Assembly (NCBI GenBank): GCA_963844055.1
Contig: CAWJMN010000002.1
Coordinates: 1,302,001 to 1,366,000, forward strand
DNA length: 64,000 nt
Direction of reading: 5' to 3'
Source: CAWJMN01 sp963844055
GTDB lineage: Bacteria; Planctomycetota; Planctomycetia; Pirellulales; Pirellulaceae
Made by a program: the position numbers and the translations under genes. Of this stretch, positions 1-8,853 are shown one piece after another. Position 1 is the stretch's first letter. Each line of letters opens with the position of its first letter. The notes below the pieces were generated by a model, which saw only the letters and a list, made by a program, of their open reading frames with translations, did not search any database and had not been told where the DNA came from.

Positions 1-513
1 GCCCAATTGTTTATTGACGGCTTTGGCCAGTAACTCCATCGCTTCATCTAGAAAGAGAGATGATGACTTCCGCGAAACGATTAGAAGGTAAGCGTGATTA
101 TCTTGAGCTTGTTGAAAACTTTGAAAATAGGCCCCCATTTTTCCTGGATCGAATGGGGTGACTTTCGGCCCAATTGTGTCGCCAAGGATTGGGCACGATG
201 TCAGGTTGGAAATTTCAGCGATTTGCTGCTGAACATCCTCCCAATCTCCCCCAAGTCCTATGTCGACACGTGGATCGTAGTATTTCGTCAACGCAAAATC
301 ACCATACTGGTGCGAGTCTGGAATTTCGATAAGAGATTCCCAATTGGCATCCAAAGGATCGCCATCATAAGGATCCCGAAGCTCTCGCAAGTTTTTGTTA
401 ATGAAATGGACGAGACCGCTGCATTCACCAGAAGACAACGCGTGTACAAGAATCGGCTGAAGTTCTCGTTCAAAGCGGCTGTAATCAAACAGAAATGCTT
501 TGTGTTCCATCAT
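1..513 (-). CDS. Unknown protein, C-terminus cut by window edge
   Basis: An open minus-strand frame of 171 codons runs off base 1 without a stop. The product starts MMEHKAFLFDYSRFERELQP and is soluble, acidic and rich in aromatic residues, with no signal peptide or membrane segment. The start at 513 (two ATGs in a row) is supported by an AAGGA ribosome site about 10 bases upstream. I do not recognise the family; small acidic proteins of this kind are sometimes immunity- or SMI1-like, but nothing here proves that. A plus-strand frame over the same bases (94-561) gives an unnatural protein and is a shadow. The gene is separated from hemW, which lies upstream on the same strand, by 84 bases, so the two could be co-transcribed. 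Confidence 0.6.
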   Translation of the reverse strand, partial: MMEHKAFLFDYSRFERELQPILVHALSSGECSGLVHFINKNLRELRDPYDGDPLDANWESLIEIPDSHQYGDFALTKYYDPRVDIGLGGDWEDVQQQIAEISNLTSCPILGDTIGPKVTPFDPGKMGAYFQSFQQAQDNHAYLLIVSRKSSSLFLDEAMELLAKAVNKQLG

Positions 514-597
514 GATGTTGAATCCTTGCAACAGGAATGCCCGGCCAAAGCAAATCACTAATCAATAGCCTTGTTCGTCCTTGTGCCAATCTTCTCT

Positions 598-1791
598 CTA
601 CTCACCCACCAGCAAATCAGGCCACAGCGAATCACTAATCAGTAGGCCGGCTCGTGTCAGCTGGAGATGCGAGGGAGTTTGCTGCAAGAACCCTTGGGCA
701 AGGTATCGCTGAAGTGGTGCGCCACCCAGCTGCGTGATCGAAAAGCCGGTCTCTTGCTCGAACTGAGTGTAGGAAACCCCTTCGAGTCGGCGGAGGCCAA
801 ATACGAGTCGCTCGCGGGCCCGTTCTTCCCACGAGAGCTGTTCTTGGTCAGCCACGACGGACTCTCCCCGTTCGACGCGAGTGAGGTAGGTTGTCGTGCT
901 GCGATGATTGACCTCGCGACGCCCCTCTACATAGCGAGCGGCGCCCGGTCCGGCGGCAAAGTAGGGACGGCCGAGCCAGTAAGTCTCATTGTGCCGGCAG
1001 CGAAAGCCAGGGCGGGCAAAATTGGAAACTTCGTAGTGCTCCAAGCCAGCGGCAGTCAGCTGCTGGATCGCCTCTTCATACATGGCCGCTTCGAGCCCTT
1101 CTGGAAGCGAAGCCAGCTCGCCACGCTGCTGACGATTCCAGAACTGGGTGCCGCGTTCAAAGGTGAGGCCGTAGGTTGAGATGTGGGTAACATCGAGGGC
1201 GATCGCGCGGCGAAGGTCGGACTGCCAACTGGCCAGAGTTTCGCCCGGGGCGCCAAAGATGAGGTCGATCGAAACGCTGGTTGCCACTTGCTTAGCACGG
1301 GCAACAGCAACCTCAATATCGGCGGCACGATGATCTCGCTCTAACGCGGAAAGTTTGCTGGTGTCAAACGACTGAACCCCCAGGCTTATGCGGCTAATAC
1401 CTGCGTCGGCCAAGACGGCGCATCGCTCAGGCGTAAGGTCGAGGGGATTGGCCTCAATGCTGAACTCATAGCCGGCTGCAAGTGGAAACCAATGCTTGAC
1501 GAGCGAAAGAAGCTCTGCCAATTGTGATGGGGGAAGATGCGTGGGAGTGCCACCGCCAAGGAACAGCGTGTCAACTTCGCGAGGGTGCTGAAGGGAAGCT
1601 AGTTCTAGGGACAACGCTTGATGGAAGCGCTGCATGAGATCATCGCGGCCCGCAATTAGCGTGAAGTTGCAATAGCCGCATCGATGCCGACAGAAGGGGA
1701 CGTGGATATAGGCGGCGCGAGGGGCTGCCAGCTCAGGATGGGTGCCAGGCGGGTTAACCTGGGCACCGTCGACAGGAGGAATTTCGTTCAC
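598..1791 (-). CDS. hemW: HemW-type radical SAM heme chaperone
   Basis: Radical SAM protein of the HemN/HemW family, 397 residues. The iron-sulfur cluster motif CRHRCGYC lies at residues 34-41 (Cys34, Cys38, Cys41), followed by the SAM-binding GGGTP at about 79-83. The residues after the third cysteine are N-F, not the extra cysteine of true oxygen-independent coproporphyrinogen oxidase (HemN), so HemW is the better name; that family binds heme and passes it to haemoproteins in the cytoplasm. The C-terminal HemN_C region is present (residues about 310-390), and the length is normal. Its ATG overlaps the stop of the upstream hydrolase gene by four bases (ATGA), indicating translational coupling. 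Confidence 0.9.
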   Translation of the reverse strand: MNEIPPVDGAQVNPPGTHPELAAPRAAYIHVPFCRHRCGYCNFTLIAGRDDLMQRFHQALSLELASLQHPREVDTLFLGGGTPTHLPPSQLAELLSLVKHWFPLAAGYEFSIEANPLDLTPERCAVLADAGISRISLGVQSFDTSKLSALERDHRAADIEVAVARAKQVATSVSIDLIFGAPGETLASWQSDLRRAIALDVTHISTYGLTFERGTQFWNRQQRGELASLPEGLEAAMYEEAIQQLTAAGLEHYEVSNFARPGFRCRHNETYWLGRPYFAAGPGAARYVEGRREVNHRSTTTYLTRVERGESVVADQEQLSWEERARERLVFGLRRLEGVSYTQFEQETGFSITQLGGAPLQRYLAQGFLQQTPSHLQLTRAGLLISDSLWPDLLVGE

Positions 1792-2744
1792 AGCCAGAGC
1801 TCTAGCCGGCCATCGAGCATGCCAGGCAACGCTTTTTTCACATAGTGCCGAATCTGCTTTTCATTGTAGCGCGTGCTGAAGTGCCCCACGATGATCCGCT
1901 CATTCTTAAAACGATCTTGCCGGGCAATGTAGTCATCCAGATGCATGTGCCCATGCTTGTGGATCTTCTCGCGACGATGGCCCGGCGCGACAAAGGTCAT
2001 CTCGCTGATGAGGATCTTGGCCTCGTACATGGCGGGACAGGTATCGAGCCCTTCGGGAGAGGTGTCGCCAGTGTAGGCAACCAGCGGCAGTCGACGTTCT
2101 TCGGTCACATCGGTACCGGCCAGGCGCAAGTCACGAATCTGATCACCTGAGAGGGATTGATATTCGGTCTTTAGCTTGCGGCGGCGTTCCCACACGATGT
2201 AGCCCAAGGAAGGGACGGTGTGTTTAGTGGTACTGGCGGTGACGAGTAGATCGCGCGAGATGGCGATCTCGTCTCCGGCACGAACGCCAACAAGCTCACA
2301 GGGGAGCTTGCCGCGATCAAGCTTGGAAAAGGCCTTGAGGACGTGCTGCACCAGATCAACCGCATGATCAGGCAGGTAGATCCGTGGTGGCTCCATCTTC
2401 ATCATTCGGCGGCGAGCGATGTAGTTGGTCACCGCGCCGATATGATCGAGATGGGTGTGCGTCACAAACCAAGTCGGAGTTCCCATGAACTCCCAAGGCT
2501 GGGCACCCAGGTCAAAACCGAGCTTGAGTTCAGGAATGCGCCAACAGGTTTGGACGGCAGCCCGCGAGTAGCCCTCGACGGTGTAATCCCCATGCTTTAG
2601 CGATCGAAACGGTAGGTCGTCGAGCATTTCACCATACAAACCGAGAAAGAGGGACGCGGACTGCTGCGGTGAACTTTTCCACGGCAACTTCTGCTCAGCA
2701 AATCTGCCAACCGGCGGAAGAAGGACGGGACGTTTCCGTTGCAT
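1788..2744 (-). CDS. RNase Z-like metallo-beta-lactamase-fold hydrolase
   Basis: Metallo-beta-lactamase-fold protein with the zinc signature HTHLDH at residues 96-101. Further likely ligands are His175 (TKHT), Asp227 (TGDT) and His288 (GHFS), the arrangement seen in tRNase Z-like enzymes that cut the tRNA 3' trailer. Planctomycetes carry this lineage-specific form; the exact substrate here is inferred. There is a GHMHLDDY stretch near residue 265 just before the last histidine region. The ATG at 2744 has only a weak ribosome site; an in-frame ATG at 2627 (MLDDLPFRSL) would remove 39 poorly conserved-looking residues and may be the true start. It is the first gene of the pair with hemW, with a four-base overlap. 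Confidence 0.8.
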   Translation of the reverse strand: MQRKRPVLLPPVGRFAEQKLPWKSSPQQSASLFLGLYGEMLDDLPFRSLKHGDYTVEGYSRAAVQTCWRIPELKLGFDLGAQPWEFMGTPTWFVTHTHLDHIGAVTNYIARRRMMKMEPPRIYLPDHAVDLVQHVLKAFSKLDRGKLPCELVGVRAGDEIAISRDLLVTASTTKHTVPSLGYIVWERRRKLKTEYQSLSGDQIRDLRLAGTDVTEERRLPLVAYTGDTSPEGLDTCPAMYEAKILISEMTFVAPGHRREKIHKHGHMHLDDYIARQDRFKNERIIVGHFSTRYNEKQIRHYVKKALPGMLDGRLELWL

Positions 2745-2999
2745 CTTTTACCAGATGCCCTTTCCGACGGGCCTTTAATATAGCCGCAAGCGGATGTTTG
2801 TGGCAGGAAGTGATCCGGGAGAGAAGGGACCGGCCCCGGGCAAAGTGGAACCTGGTGCTCAGCGGCAATGGTTCGGCTTGGTCGGCGTAGGCATTTCGGC
2901 TAAACTCCGGCGTCGTTTGGAGATCTGTCTTGCGGAACGAGCCCCTTGGGATGGCTGCCGCAACTATGGTCTGGCGACCTGCCAGGGAGGGTAGCGCGG

Positions 3000-5204
3000 G
3001 TGTCCTTATTGTTTCGGGTGGTGTTTACGAATTGTCGCAGTACCCATCATAAGATGGCGATGGATGCGCTGCGCTTTTTGCGAGGCCCAGAAGCAGAACA
3101 GTGGACCGACCTCTTCCTGAAGCATTATGTGGTCTATCTGGATGGGTCGAAGGCTCCTGATGACCAGTTCAAAGATTTCAAGAACCATGTGCTGCATGTG
3201 CGCGACAACTTTTGGGGTGGCGCGATTGGGGCAGCCCAGAAATGGTACGACCGCACCGTAGCGCTAATGCGTCACGGCGACTGGGAAGAAGGGGTGTTCG
3301 CCGCAGGCGTGCTGAGCCACTACTTCACCGATCCGCATATGCCTTTGCATACGGGACAGTCAGAAGCCGAGGGAGCTGTGCATCGTGCGGCCGAGTGGAG
3401 CATCACGAAGTCGTATCACGAACTGCAAAACATTTTAGAGGTGGATCACGGCGGATACCCGCGCCTGGAAGTGCCGGCGGGAGATGACTGGCTGGCTGAG
3501 ATGATTCGGCAGGGAGCCTTGCGTGCGAATCCGCACTACGAAGTGTTCATCGATCACTACAACTTGGCACAAGGGCTCAAAGAGCCGACGCTCGGACTCG
3601 ATCAAGAACTAAAGGATCGAACGGCGCAGTGTTTGGGCTTTGCAACGGTCGGCTTTGCTCGCGTGCTTGAACGGGCTCTGGAAGACGCGGGGGTGCGGCC
3701 TCCCTTGGTGGATATCTCGCTGCAAGGCGTGCTGACGACGATGGCACTGCCGGTGCACTGGATCACGTCCCACATCATTGACGGTGCCGAGCGCGAACAG
3801 ATTCGCGCGATCTACAATGAATTGCAAGTCACGGGCAAGGTACTGAAGAACCTGCCAGAAGATGAGAAGGTTGTTCGCAAGCTGCATGCGGCCGAAGTAT
3901 TGCATAAGTCAATGGCAGACCTCAACGCTGAGCCGATTCGCCAGCCGGGCAAGGCTTACGGGCAAGGAGCCAAAGATCGCTACCGCAGCAACGCGCCGGT
4001 GACACGAAACCTGGCAGCGAACAAGCCACGTGGCAATGCGAAACAGCTGCTGCAAACACCGCTTAGCCCGCTGGAACCGCTAGATCGAACAACTTCCAGC
4101 AGGCGTCGGCGCAGGAAGGGCTATGCTCCGTCGAACTCGTCGAAGGGGGGCGAAGTAGCAGCACGCCTGGCGGAGAACACGATTCCGCCCAGCGAGACCG
4201 AAGATTCGGTCGCCATGCATCAGACGGCTGCTGAGTCAAAACAGGATGCATCGGTTGATGCCGAAGACGATTCCTATGTGACCGACACCCTGGCGAGCCT
4301 GGAATCCAACGCATTACTGCGGGATATTCCAAAACGGCGTCGCCCGGCCGATCTCGATGCTGAAGGGGAGGATCGCAGGAGCGAGAACAACAATGCCTCG
4401 GAGGATGATGCCCCGCGGGCCCCTTCACGGCTTAAGCAGTTCTTCAGCCCGATTTGGAACAAGCTATCCGGCCTAAGAAAGCGCCCTGCCGAGGCAGAGC
4501 CCACCAAGGCGGATGATGAACGCGAGGAGGCAGCAGCCCCGCGTCAATCCAAGTCGCACTCGGAGAAGCCGAAGCCCCGGTATCAGGAAATGAAGGCTGA
4601 CCGCGACGAAGAGGAAGATGATGATCCGCGGCAGGCAGAGTCGCCGCGGGTTACTCGTCTGCAATCGCCCCCTCCCGCAGCCAGTGAGAAAACGCAAAAG
4701 CTAGAATCTCTGCACAAAGAAGCGGCCTCCAAAGCAGCGCCAGCTAACGCACCGAGCAGCCGCCGGCTTCGCTTCCATTTGGAACAGGATGACGATGTGG
4801 AGCAAGCTCCATCAATTGGCAACAAGACGGCCGAGCGTCTGAAGTCGCTGGGGGTTCGTACGGTTAAGGACTTGCTGACGGCCAATCCCGATTCGCTTTC
4901 GTCTCGGTTGAAGGCCAAGCATATAACGCCGCAGGTGGTTCGCGACTGGCAGACGCAGGCTGATTTGGCGTCGCGGATTCCGGAACTGCGTGGGCACGAT
5001 GCCCAGATTTTGGTGGGAAGTGGGATCAGCGATCCCCGAGAAATGGAAAGCTTGGAGCCCGAAGAGCTGTTAGAGCTCATCCAGCCTTATGTGAGTAGCG
5101 AAGAGGGTGAGCGCAACCTACGCGGGGGTGCTGCCCCTGACCTCGTTGAGGTGACCAACTGGATTTCTTGGGCCAAACAGGCCCGGCACGGCAAAGCCGC
5201 CTAG
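3000..5204 (+). CDS. Phospholipase C-like domain with DUF4332 tail
   Basis: A two-domain protein of 734 residues. Residues about 10-230 resemble the zinc-dependent phospholipase C/S1-P1 nuclease fold: CRSTHHKMAMDAL near the start, then GVLSHYFTDPHMPLHTGQ and repeated His/Asp residues suited to a zinc cluster. A long charged, low-complexity linker (about 310-600) follows. The C-terminus (about 600-730) is a DUF4332/helix-hairpin-helix unit beginning SIGNKTAERLKSLGVRTVKD, a type linked to nucleic-acid or protein binding. I chose GTG at 3000 because AGGGAGG at 2984-2990 sits nine bases upstream and the conserved region begins soon after; an ATG at 2946 is possible but adds unlikely sequence. No signal peptide is visible, so the protein appears cytoplasmic. 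Substrate unknown. Confidence 0.75.
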   Translation: MSLLFRVVFTNCRSTHHKMAMDALRFLRGPEAEQWTDLFLKHYVVYLDGSKAPDDQFKDFKNHVLHVRDNFWGGAIGAAQKWYDRTVALMRHGDWEEGVFAAGVLSHYFTDPHMPLHTGQSEAEGAVHRAAEWSITKSYHELQNILEVDHGGYPRLEVPAGDDWLAEMIRQGALRANPHYEVFIDHYNLAQGLKEPTLGLDQELKDRTAQCLGFATVGFARVLERALEDAGVRPPLVDISLQGVLTTMALPVHWITSHIIDGAEREQIRAIYNELQVTGKVLKNLPEDEKVVRKLHAAEVLHKSMADLNAEPIRQPGKAYGQGAKDRYRSNAPVTRNLAANKPRGNAKQLLQTPLSPLEPLDRTTSSRRRRRKGYAPSNSSKGGEVAARLAENTIPPSETEDSVAMHQTAAESKQDASVDAEDDSYVTDTLASLESNALLRDIPKRRRPADLDAEGEDRRSENNNASEDDAPRAPSRLKQFFSPIWNKLSGLRKRPAEAEPTKADDEREEAAAPRQSKSHSEKPKPRYQEMKADRDEEEDDDPRQAESPRVTRLQSPPPAASEKTQKLESLHKEAASKAAPANAPSSRRLRFHLEQDDDVEQAPSIGNKTAERLKSLGVRTVKDLLTANPDSLSSRLKAKHITPQVVRDWQTQADLASRIPELRGHDAQILVGSGISDPREMESLEPEELLELIQPYVSSEEGERNLRGGAAPDLVEVTNWISWAKQARHGKAA

Positions 5205-5592
5205 GGTTGTGCGAAATTAACAACCCATTTTTTCCGCTAATGACCCATTAGGCGAAAGAATATCCTTTACTCTTTAGGGAAGCAAAGACTCTGCCCGCAC
5301 CTAAACGTTTTTTAATCTAGTGGAACTTGGCGTTGTCGGTTTGTACCCCGACAATAGAAATATCCGAACGATGACGATAAAAGGCGGATTTCTGTTCCCT
5401 TCAACCGCACCACGCTACCTTCCTCTGTCCTGTTAGGCATCGAGGCAGTTGAGGAAATGGCGGATCTGCCAGTGCTGAGCTTCGATGGCCGTCCCTCCTT
5501 TTTCCCCCTTGGAATTCTGGTTGGACGTGCGGGATCTGTCTTTTGTATTCCGCATTGCGCATCCCTCTTTTGTTAGGTAACAAGGCTTTCCC
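5205..5592. other. Intergenic region upstream of dabA-like gene
   Basis: 388 bases without a credible gene; it must hold the promoter of the DabA-like operon. One hairpin is visible: TTGTCGG (5333-5339) pairs with CCGACAA (5348-5354) around an eight-base loop, with no T-run after it. The DabA start is GTG at 5593 with AAGG at 5582-5585. A minus-strand open frame across 5401-5745 runs into dabA and is a shadow. Confidence 0.5.
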
Positions 5593-8500
5593 GTGCCGAA
5601 CACCTCTGTTGAGTTGCGAATTCCTGCCGTTAACGACACAGATAACGGCAAGCTGGCGAAGATCCAGGCACTTGTGCAAAAAGGGGTGAACCTGCTTCCT
5701 CAGCAAGGCCCGATCACGGCTTTCGTGTTCCTCAACACGCTCCAAGCCCTGGAAGACCTCCCCTTTGACCAGGGGGTGAAAAAGGGGGGACGCCTATTCG
5801 GATGCCATCCCTACTTGCCGGAAGAACGCTACCGGCACGACCTGGAGCGTGGCCGGATTGAAGAGCAGGACATTGACGCAGTCCTTACGGACGACCTTGG
5901 AACCCATGCCGAGGAGACAATCGCCCAACTGTTCACTCGGTTTGAACTGCGCAAGGCAATGCTGACGTTTCCTTTGCGCACCGGGCCCAGTTCAGAACTG
6001 GGTTGGTTCATGTCGGAAACGGATGCGCTGAAGAAATGGCGGCCTGAGGCCCCAATTACGGCCCGCACTGCTGCCATCGAGCAAACGCGTCACTGGGTCA
6101 TGCGTGACTTACGGAATGCGGTTCGTGGGCATGATGTACGCGTTGACGACCATGGCGAAAAGCGAAGTGAAGACAAGCTGTATGCCGAGCGTGCCTCCGC
6201 TGGACTAAGCGCCGATGAAGCGAACTGGGCAGAACGCCTTCGTCCTTTGTTTCATAAGCATCATCTCGATTCGATCGAGCGCTGGACCGAACCCACCTGG
6301 GAAGCTCTCACGCTGCAGATGCTGTGGCAGGTTTGCGAAAACTCGACCCAGCAAATCCCACCGACTCCGGTTGCACCGCCCTCCTTGGTTCGCCATCGAG
6401 ATTGGCTTCTGGAATATGGTGGCGAGGATAGCGATGCGCTAGTCCATGAATTGCTAATTCGCTTTAGCGCCTCCTATGCTGATCAAGGTTTTGCCAGTTG
6501 GCCGCTTCCCAACCGAGAACTAGGGTTCTTCAAAGCATTTGTCGAACTCTATCGACAAGGAGGCGGGCCGCCTGATCGCTGGCTGAATGGGCTGGGGGCC
6601 GAACTGGATCGGATTGAAAAACTGGGGCTGTCGCCACTGGAATGCATTGCCGAATCCTTGACCCTTCTGAACGTGCCTGAGGAAGAATGGGAAGAGTACA
6701 TCACTTCCTCGCTGATTGCGTTGCGGGGCTGGGCGGCGCTGCTTAACCAGATGGATGTGCGTGGCGACCGTGTGCCTCTTCCGGCCAAGGAAGGAACCAT
6801 TTATGACTACTTGGCCGTCCGTTTGATCTTAGAGCGATTGGCCGTGGAGTACGTGGCCGCACGATCCCTGTCGAAAGCGATTCCTCTGGCCGACCTGCGA
6901 GCCCATTTGCAAGGTGCTGTCCCTCATCCGCAGCAGTTGCACCATGCCCAGCGGGCTTTTCTGATCTTTCAATTGATGCAGGTGATGGGGATTGGCCCTT
7001 CACGCTTGGCGGAACTTACACGCGAGGAATGGATCGCTTTGCTGGCGGAACTGGAAGGGTTTTCCGGGCTGGAGCGGCGGCGATGTTTCCATTTGGCGTT
7101 TGAGCGCAATTTTCGGATTCGTGCCTTGGATGCCTTTAGCATTCACACCCGCAAGGCGGCCCAACGGCCGGAAAACCCCCGTTTTCAAGCGGTGTTTTGC
7201 ATCGACACACGCGAGGAATCGTTTCGCCGGCACTTGGTGGAAGCGCAACCAGAAATCGAAACCTTTGGGTCGGCCGGCTTTTTTGACGTGGCGATGTACT
7301 TCCGAGGTGCGGCCGATGCGCACTATCAAACACTCTGTCCAATTGTGGTAAAGCCACAACATTGGCTGACGGAAGAAGTGGTGTTGTCGTTAGAAGATGA
7401 AGATCGCCGCCGGGCAAAAACGCGCAAAGCGATTGGAACGGCCTCTCACCGAGCTCACGTGGCAAGCCGGAACTTTGCCAGCGGTGCATTGCTAACGGCA
7501 GGCGTGGGGGTACTGGCTTCGGTGCCTTTGGTGATGCGGGTTTTGTTTCCACGCTGGACAGCACTTTTGCGAACGACCGCCAACCGATTTGTAGAGCCAC
7601 CACCGATCACTCGCCTTCGCTTAGAGCGATCTACAGAAAAACCGGGTCCTGTTGATGATGGCATTGGCTTTAACATTGATGAGATGATTGGGATAGGCGA
7701 GCGATTCCTGCGAGCGATTGGACTGACAACAGGATTTGCACGTTTGGTAGCCTTCTTTGGCCATGGTTCCTTCTGCCTGAACAACCCGCACAAGTCGGCC
7801 TATGACTGCGGCGCTTGCTCGGGAAGTGCTGGGGGACCGAATGCACGGGCATTGGCAGCCATGCTCAATGATCCGCGAGTTCGTACCGCGCTGAAGGAAC
7901 GGGGGATTCACATTCCCGAAACGACGCGGTTCTTGGGAGGACTGCATAACACGGCCAAGGATTCGATCACGTTTTCGGACCTGGACCTGCTGCCGGCCTC
8001 TCATCAGTCGGATCTGAACTGGGCGCGAGCAGCCCTGCGAGAAGCGTGCCAGCGGAATGCGCATGAACGTTGTCGCCGCTTTCAATCGGCCCCGTTAAGC
8101 CTGACACCAGCCCAGGCACTACAACATGTGGAAGGGCGAGCGGAAGACTTGGCCCAAACCCGGCCCGAGTTTGGCAATGCCACCAATGCGATGGCCTATG
8201 TGGGACGCCATGCACGGGCGCGAGGCTTGTACCTGGATCGGCGCTGCTTCTTTCAGTCTTACGATCCTTTGCAAGACACGAGCGACCATGCGATCTTGGC
8301 CCGGATTTTAGGGGCGGTTGTCCCGGTCTGTTCGGGCATCAACTTGCAGTACTTCTTTTCTTATATCGACTCGCCTGGTTGGGGTTCTGGTACGAAGCTA
8401 CCTCACAATGTGACGTCGCTTTTGGGGGTAATGGATGGAGCCGCCAGCGACATGCGAATGGGGCTGCCTTGGCAAGGCGTAGAAATCCATGAGCCGGTCC

Positions 8501-8763
8501 GATTGCTCATTTTGATCGAATCGACGCCGGAAGCGATTGCTTCGATCATGCAGCGGAATGAGGTGGTTGGAAGGATTTTGCGTAACGGCTGGGTTCAGCT
8601 GGCATTGCTCGACCCCCATTCCTCCGCGATTCAAGTGTACGATAACGGCACCTATCGACCGTACGAACCAAGCACGGATGAGCTGCCGCAATCGACGAGT
8701 TCGATTGAATGGTATCGAGGTTGGCGCGACCATCTTGGATTTGCAGAAATCGGGGATGCGTAA
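5593..8763 (+). CDS. dabA: DabA-like inorganic carbon transporter subunit (DUF2309)
   Basis: 1056-residue protein of the DUF2309/UPF0753 family, whose founding member DabA works with the membrane subunit DabB to take up inorganic carbon, probably through a carbonic-anhydrase-like zinc site driven by an ion gradient. All four expected zinc/active-site residues are present: Cys536 and Asp538 in FCIDTREESFRRH, and His724 and Cys739 in the GHGSF...YDCGACSG region, with the family's 15-residue spacing between the last two. The protein is peripheral, with at most a hydrophobic stretch near 635-655. The start is GTG with AAGG seven bases upstream. It is followed at once by two NuoL/NuoM-like genes, supporting the assignment. 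Carbon transport in this organism is inferred from the family. Confidence 0.88.
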   Translation: MPNTSVELRIPAVNDTDNGKLAKIQALVQKGVNLLPQQGPITAFVFLNTLQALEDLPFDQGVKKGGRLFGCHPYLPEERYRHDLERGRIEEQDIDAVLTDDLGTHAEETIAQLFTRFELRKAMLTFPLRTGPSSELGWFMSETDALKKWRPEAPITARTAAIEQTRHWVMRDLRNAVRGHDVRVDDHGEKRSEDKLYAERASAGLSADEANWAERLRPLFHKHHLDSIERWTEPTWEALTLQMLWQVCENSTQQIPPTPVAPPSLVRHRDWLLEYGGEDSDALVHELLIRFSASYADQGFASWPLPNRELGFFKAFVELYRQGGGPPDRWLNGLGAELDRIEKLGLSPLECIAESLTLLNVPEEEWEEYITSSLIALRGWAALLNQMDVRGDRVPLPAKEGTIYDYLAVRLILERLAVEYVAARSLSKAIPLADLRAHLQGAVPHPQQLHHAQRAFLIFQLMQVMGIGPSRLAELTREEWIALLAELEGFSGLERRRCFHLAFERNFRIRALDAFSIHTRKAAQRPENPRFQAVFCIDTREESFRRHLVEAQPEIETFGSAGFFDVAMYFRGAADAHYQTLCPIVVKPQHWLTEEVVLSLEDEDRRRAKTRKAIGTASHRAHVASRNFASGALLTAGVGVLASVPLVMRVLFPRWTALLRTTANRFVEPPPITRLRLERSTEKPGPVDDGIGFNIDEMIGIGERFLRAIGLTTGFARLVAFFGHGSFCLNNPHKSAYDCGACSGSAGGPNARALAAMLNDPRVRTALKERGIHIPETTRFLGGLHNTAKDSITFSDLDLLPASHQSDLNWARAALREACQRNAHERCRRFQSAPLSLTPAQALQHVEGRAEDLAQTRPEFGNATNAMAYVGRHARARGLYLDRRCFFQSYDPLQDTSDHAILARILGAVVPVCSGINLQYFFSYIDSPGWGSGTKLPHNVTSLLGVMDGAASDMRMGLPWQGVEIHEPVRLLILIESTPEAIASIMQRNEVVGRILRNGWVQLALLDPHSSAIQVYDNGTYRPYEPSTDELPQSTSSIEWYRGWRDHLGFAEIGDA

Positions 8764-8853
8764 CAAACCGTCGCGATGAAAACAAAACGGTTGCCTTAGC
8801 CTAAGGGCTTGAGGTGACTACCAATCTAACCAGCCTCAGTTTGGAACGGGAAC

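Noticed and set aside
94..561. Plus-strand 155-codon open frame
   Set aside because: It is the shadow of the better minus-strand frame 513-1, which has a ribosome site and natural composition.
5333..5354. Hairpin upstream of dabA as terminator of the DUF4332 gene
   Set aside because: No T-run follows, and it lies more than 120 bases beyond the stop.
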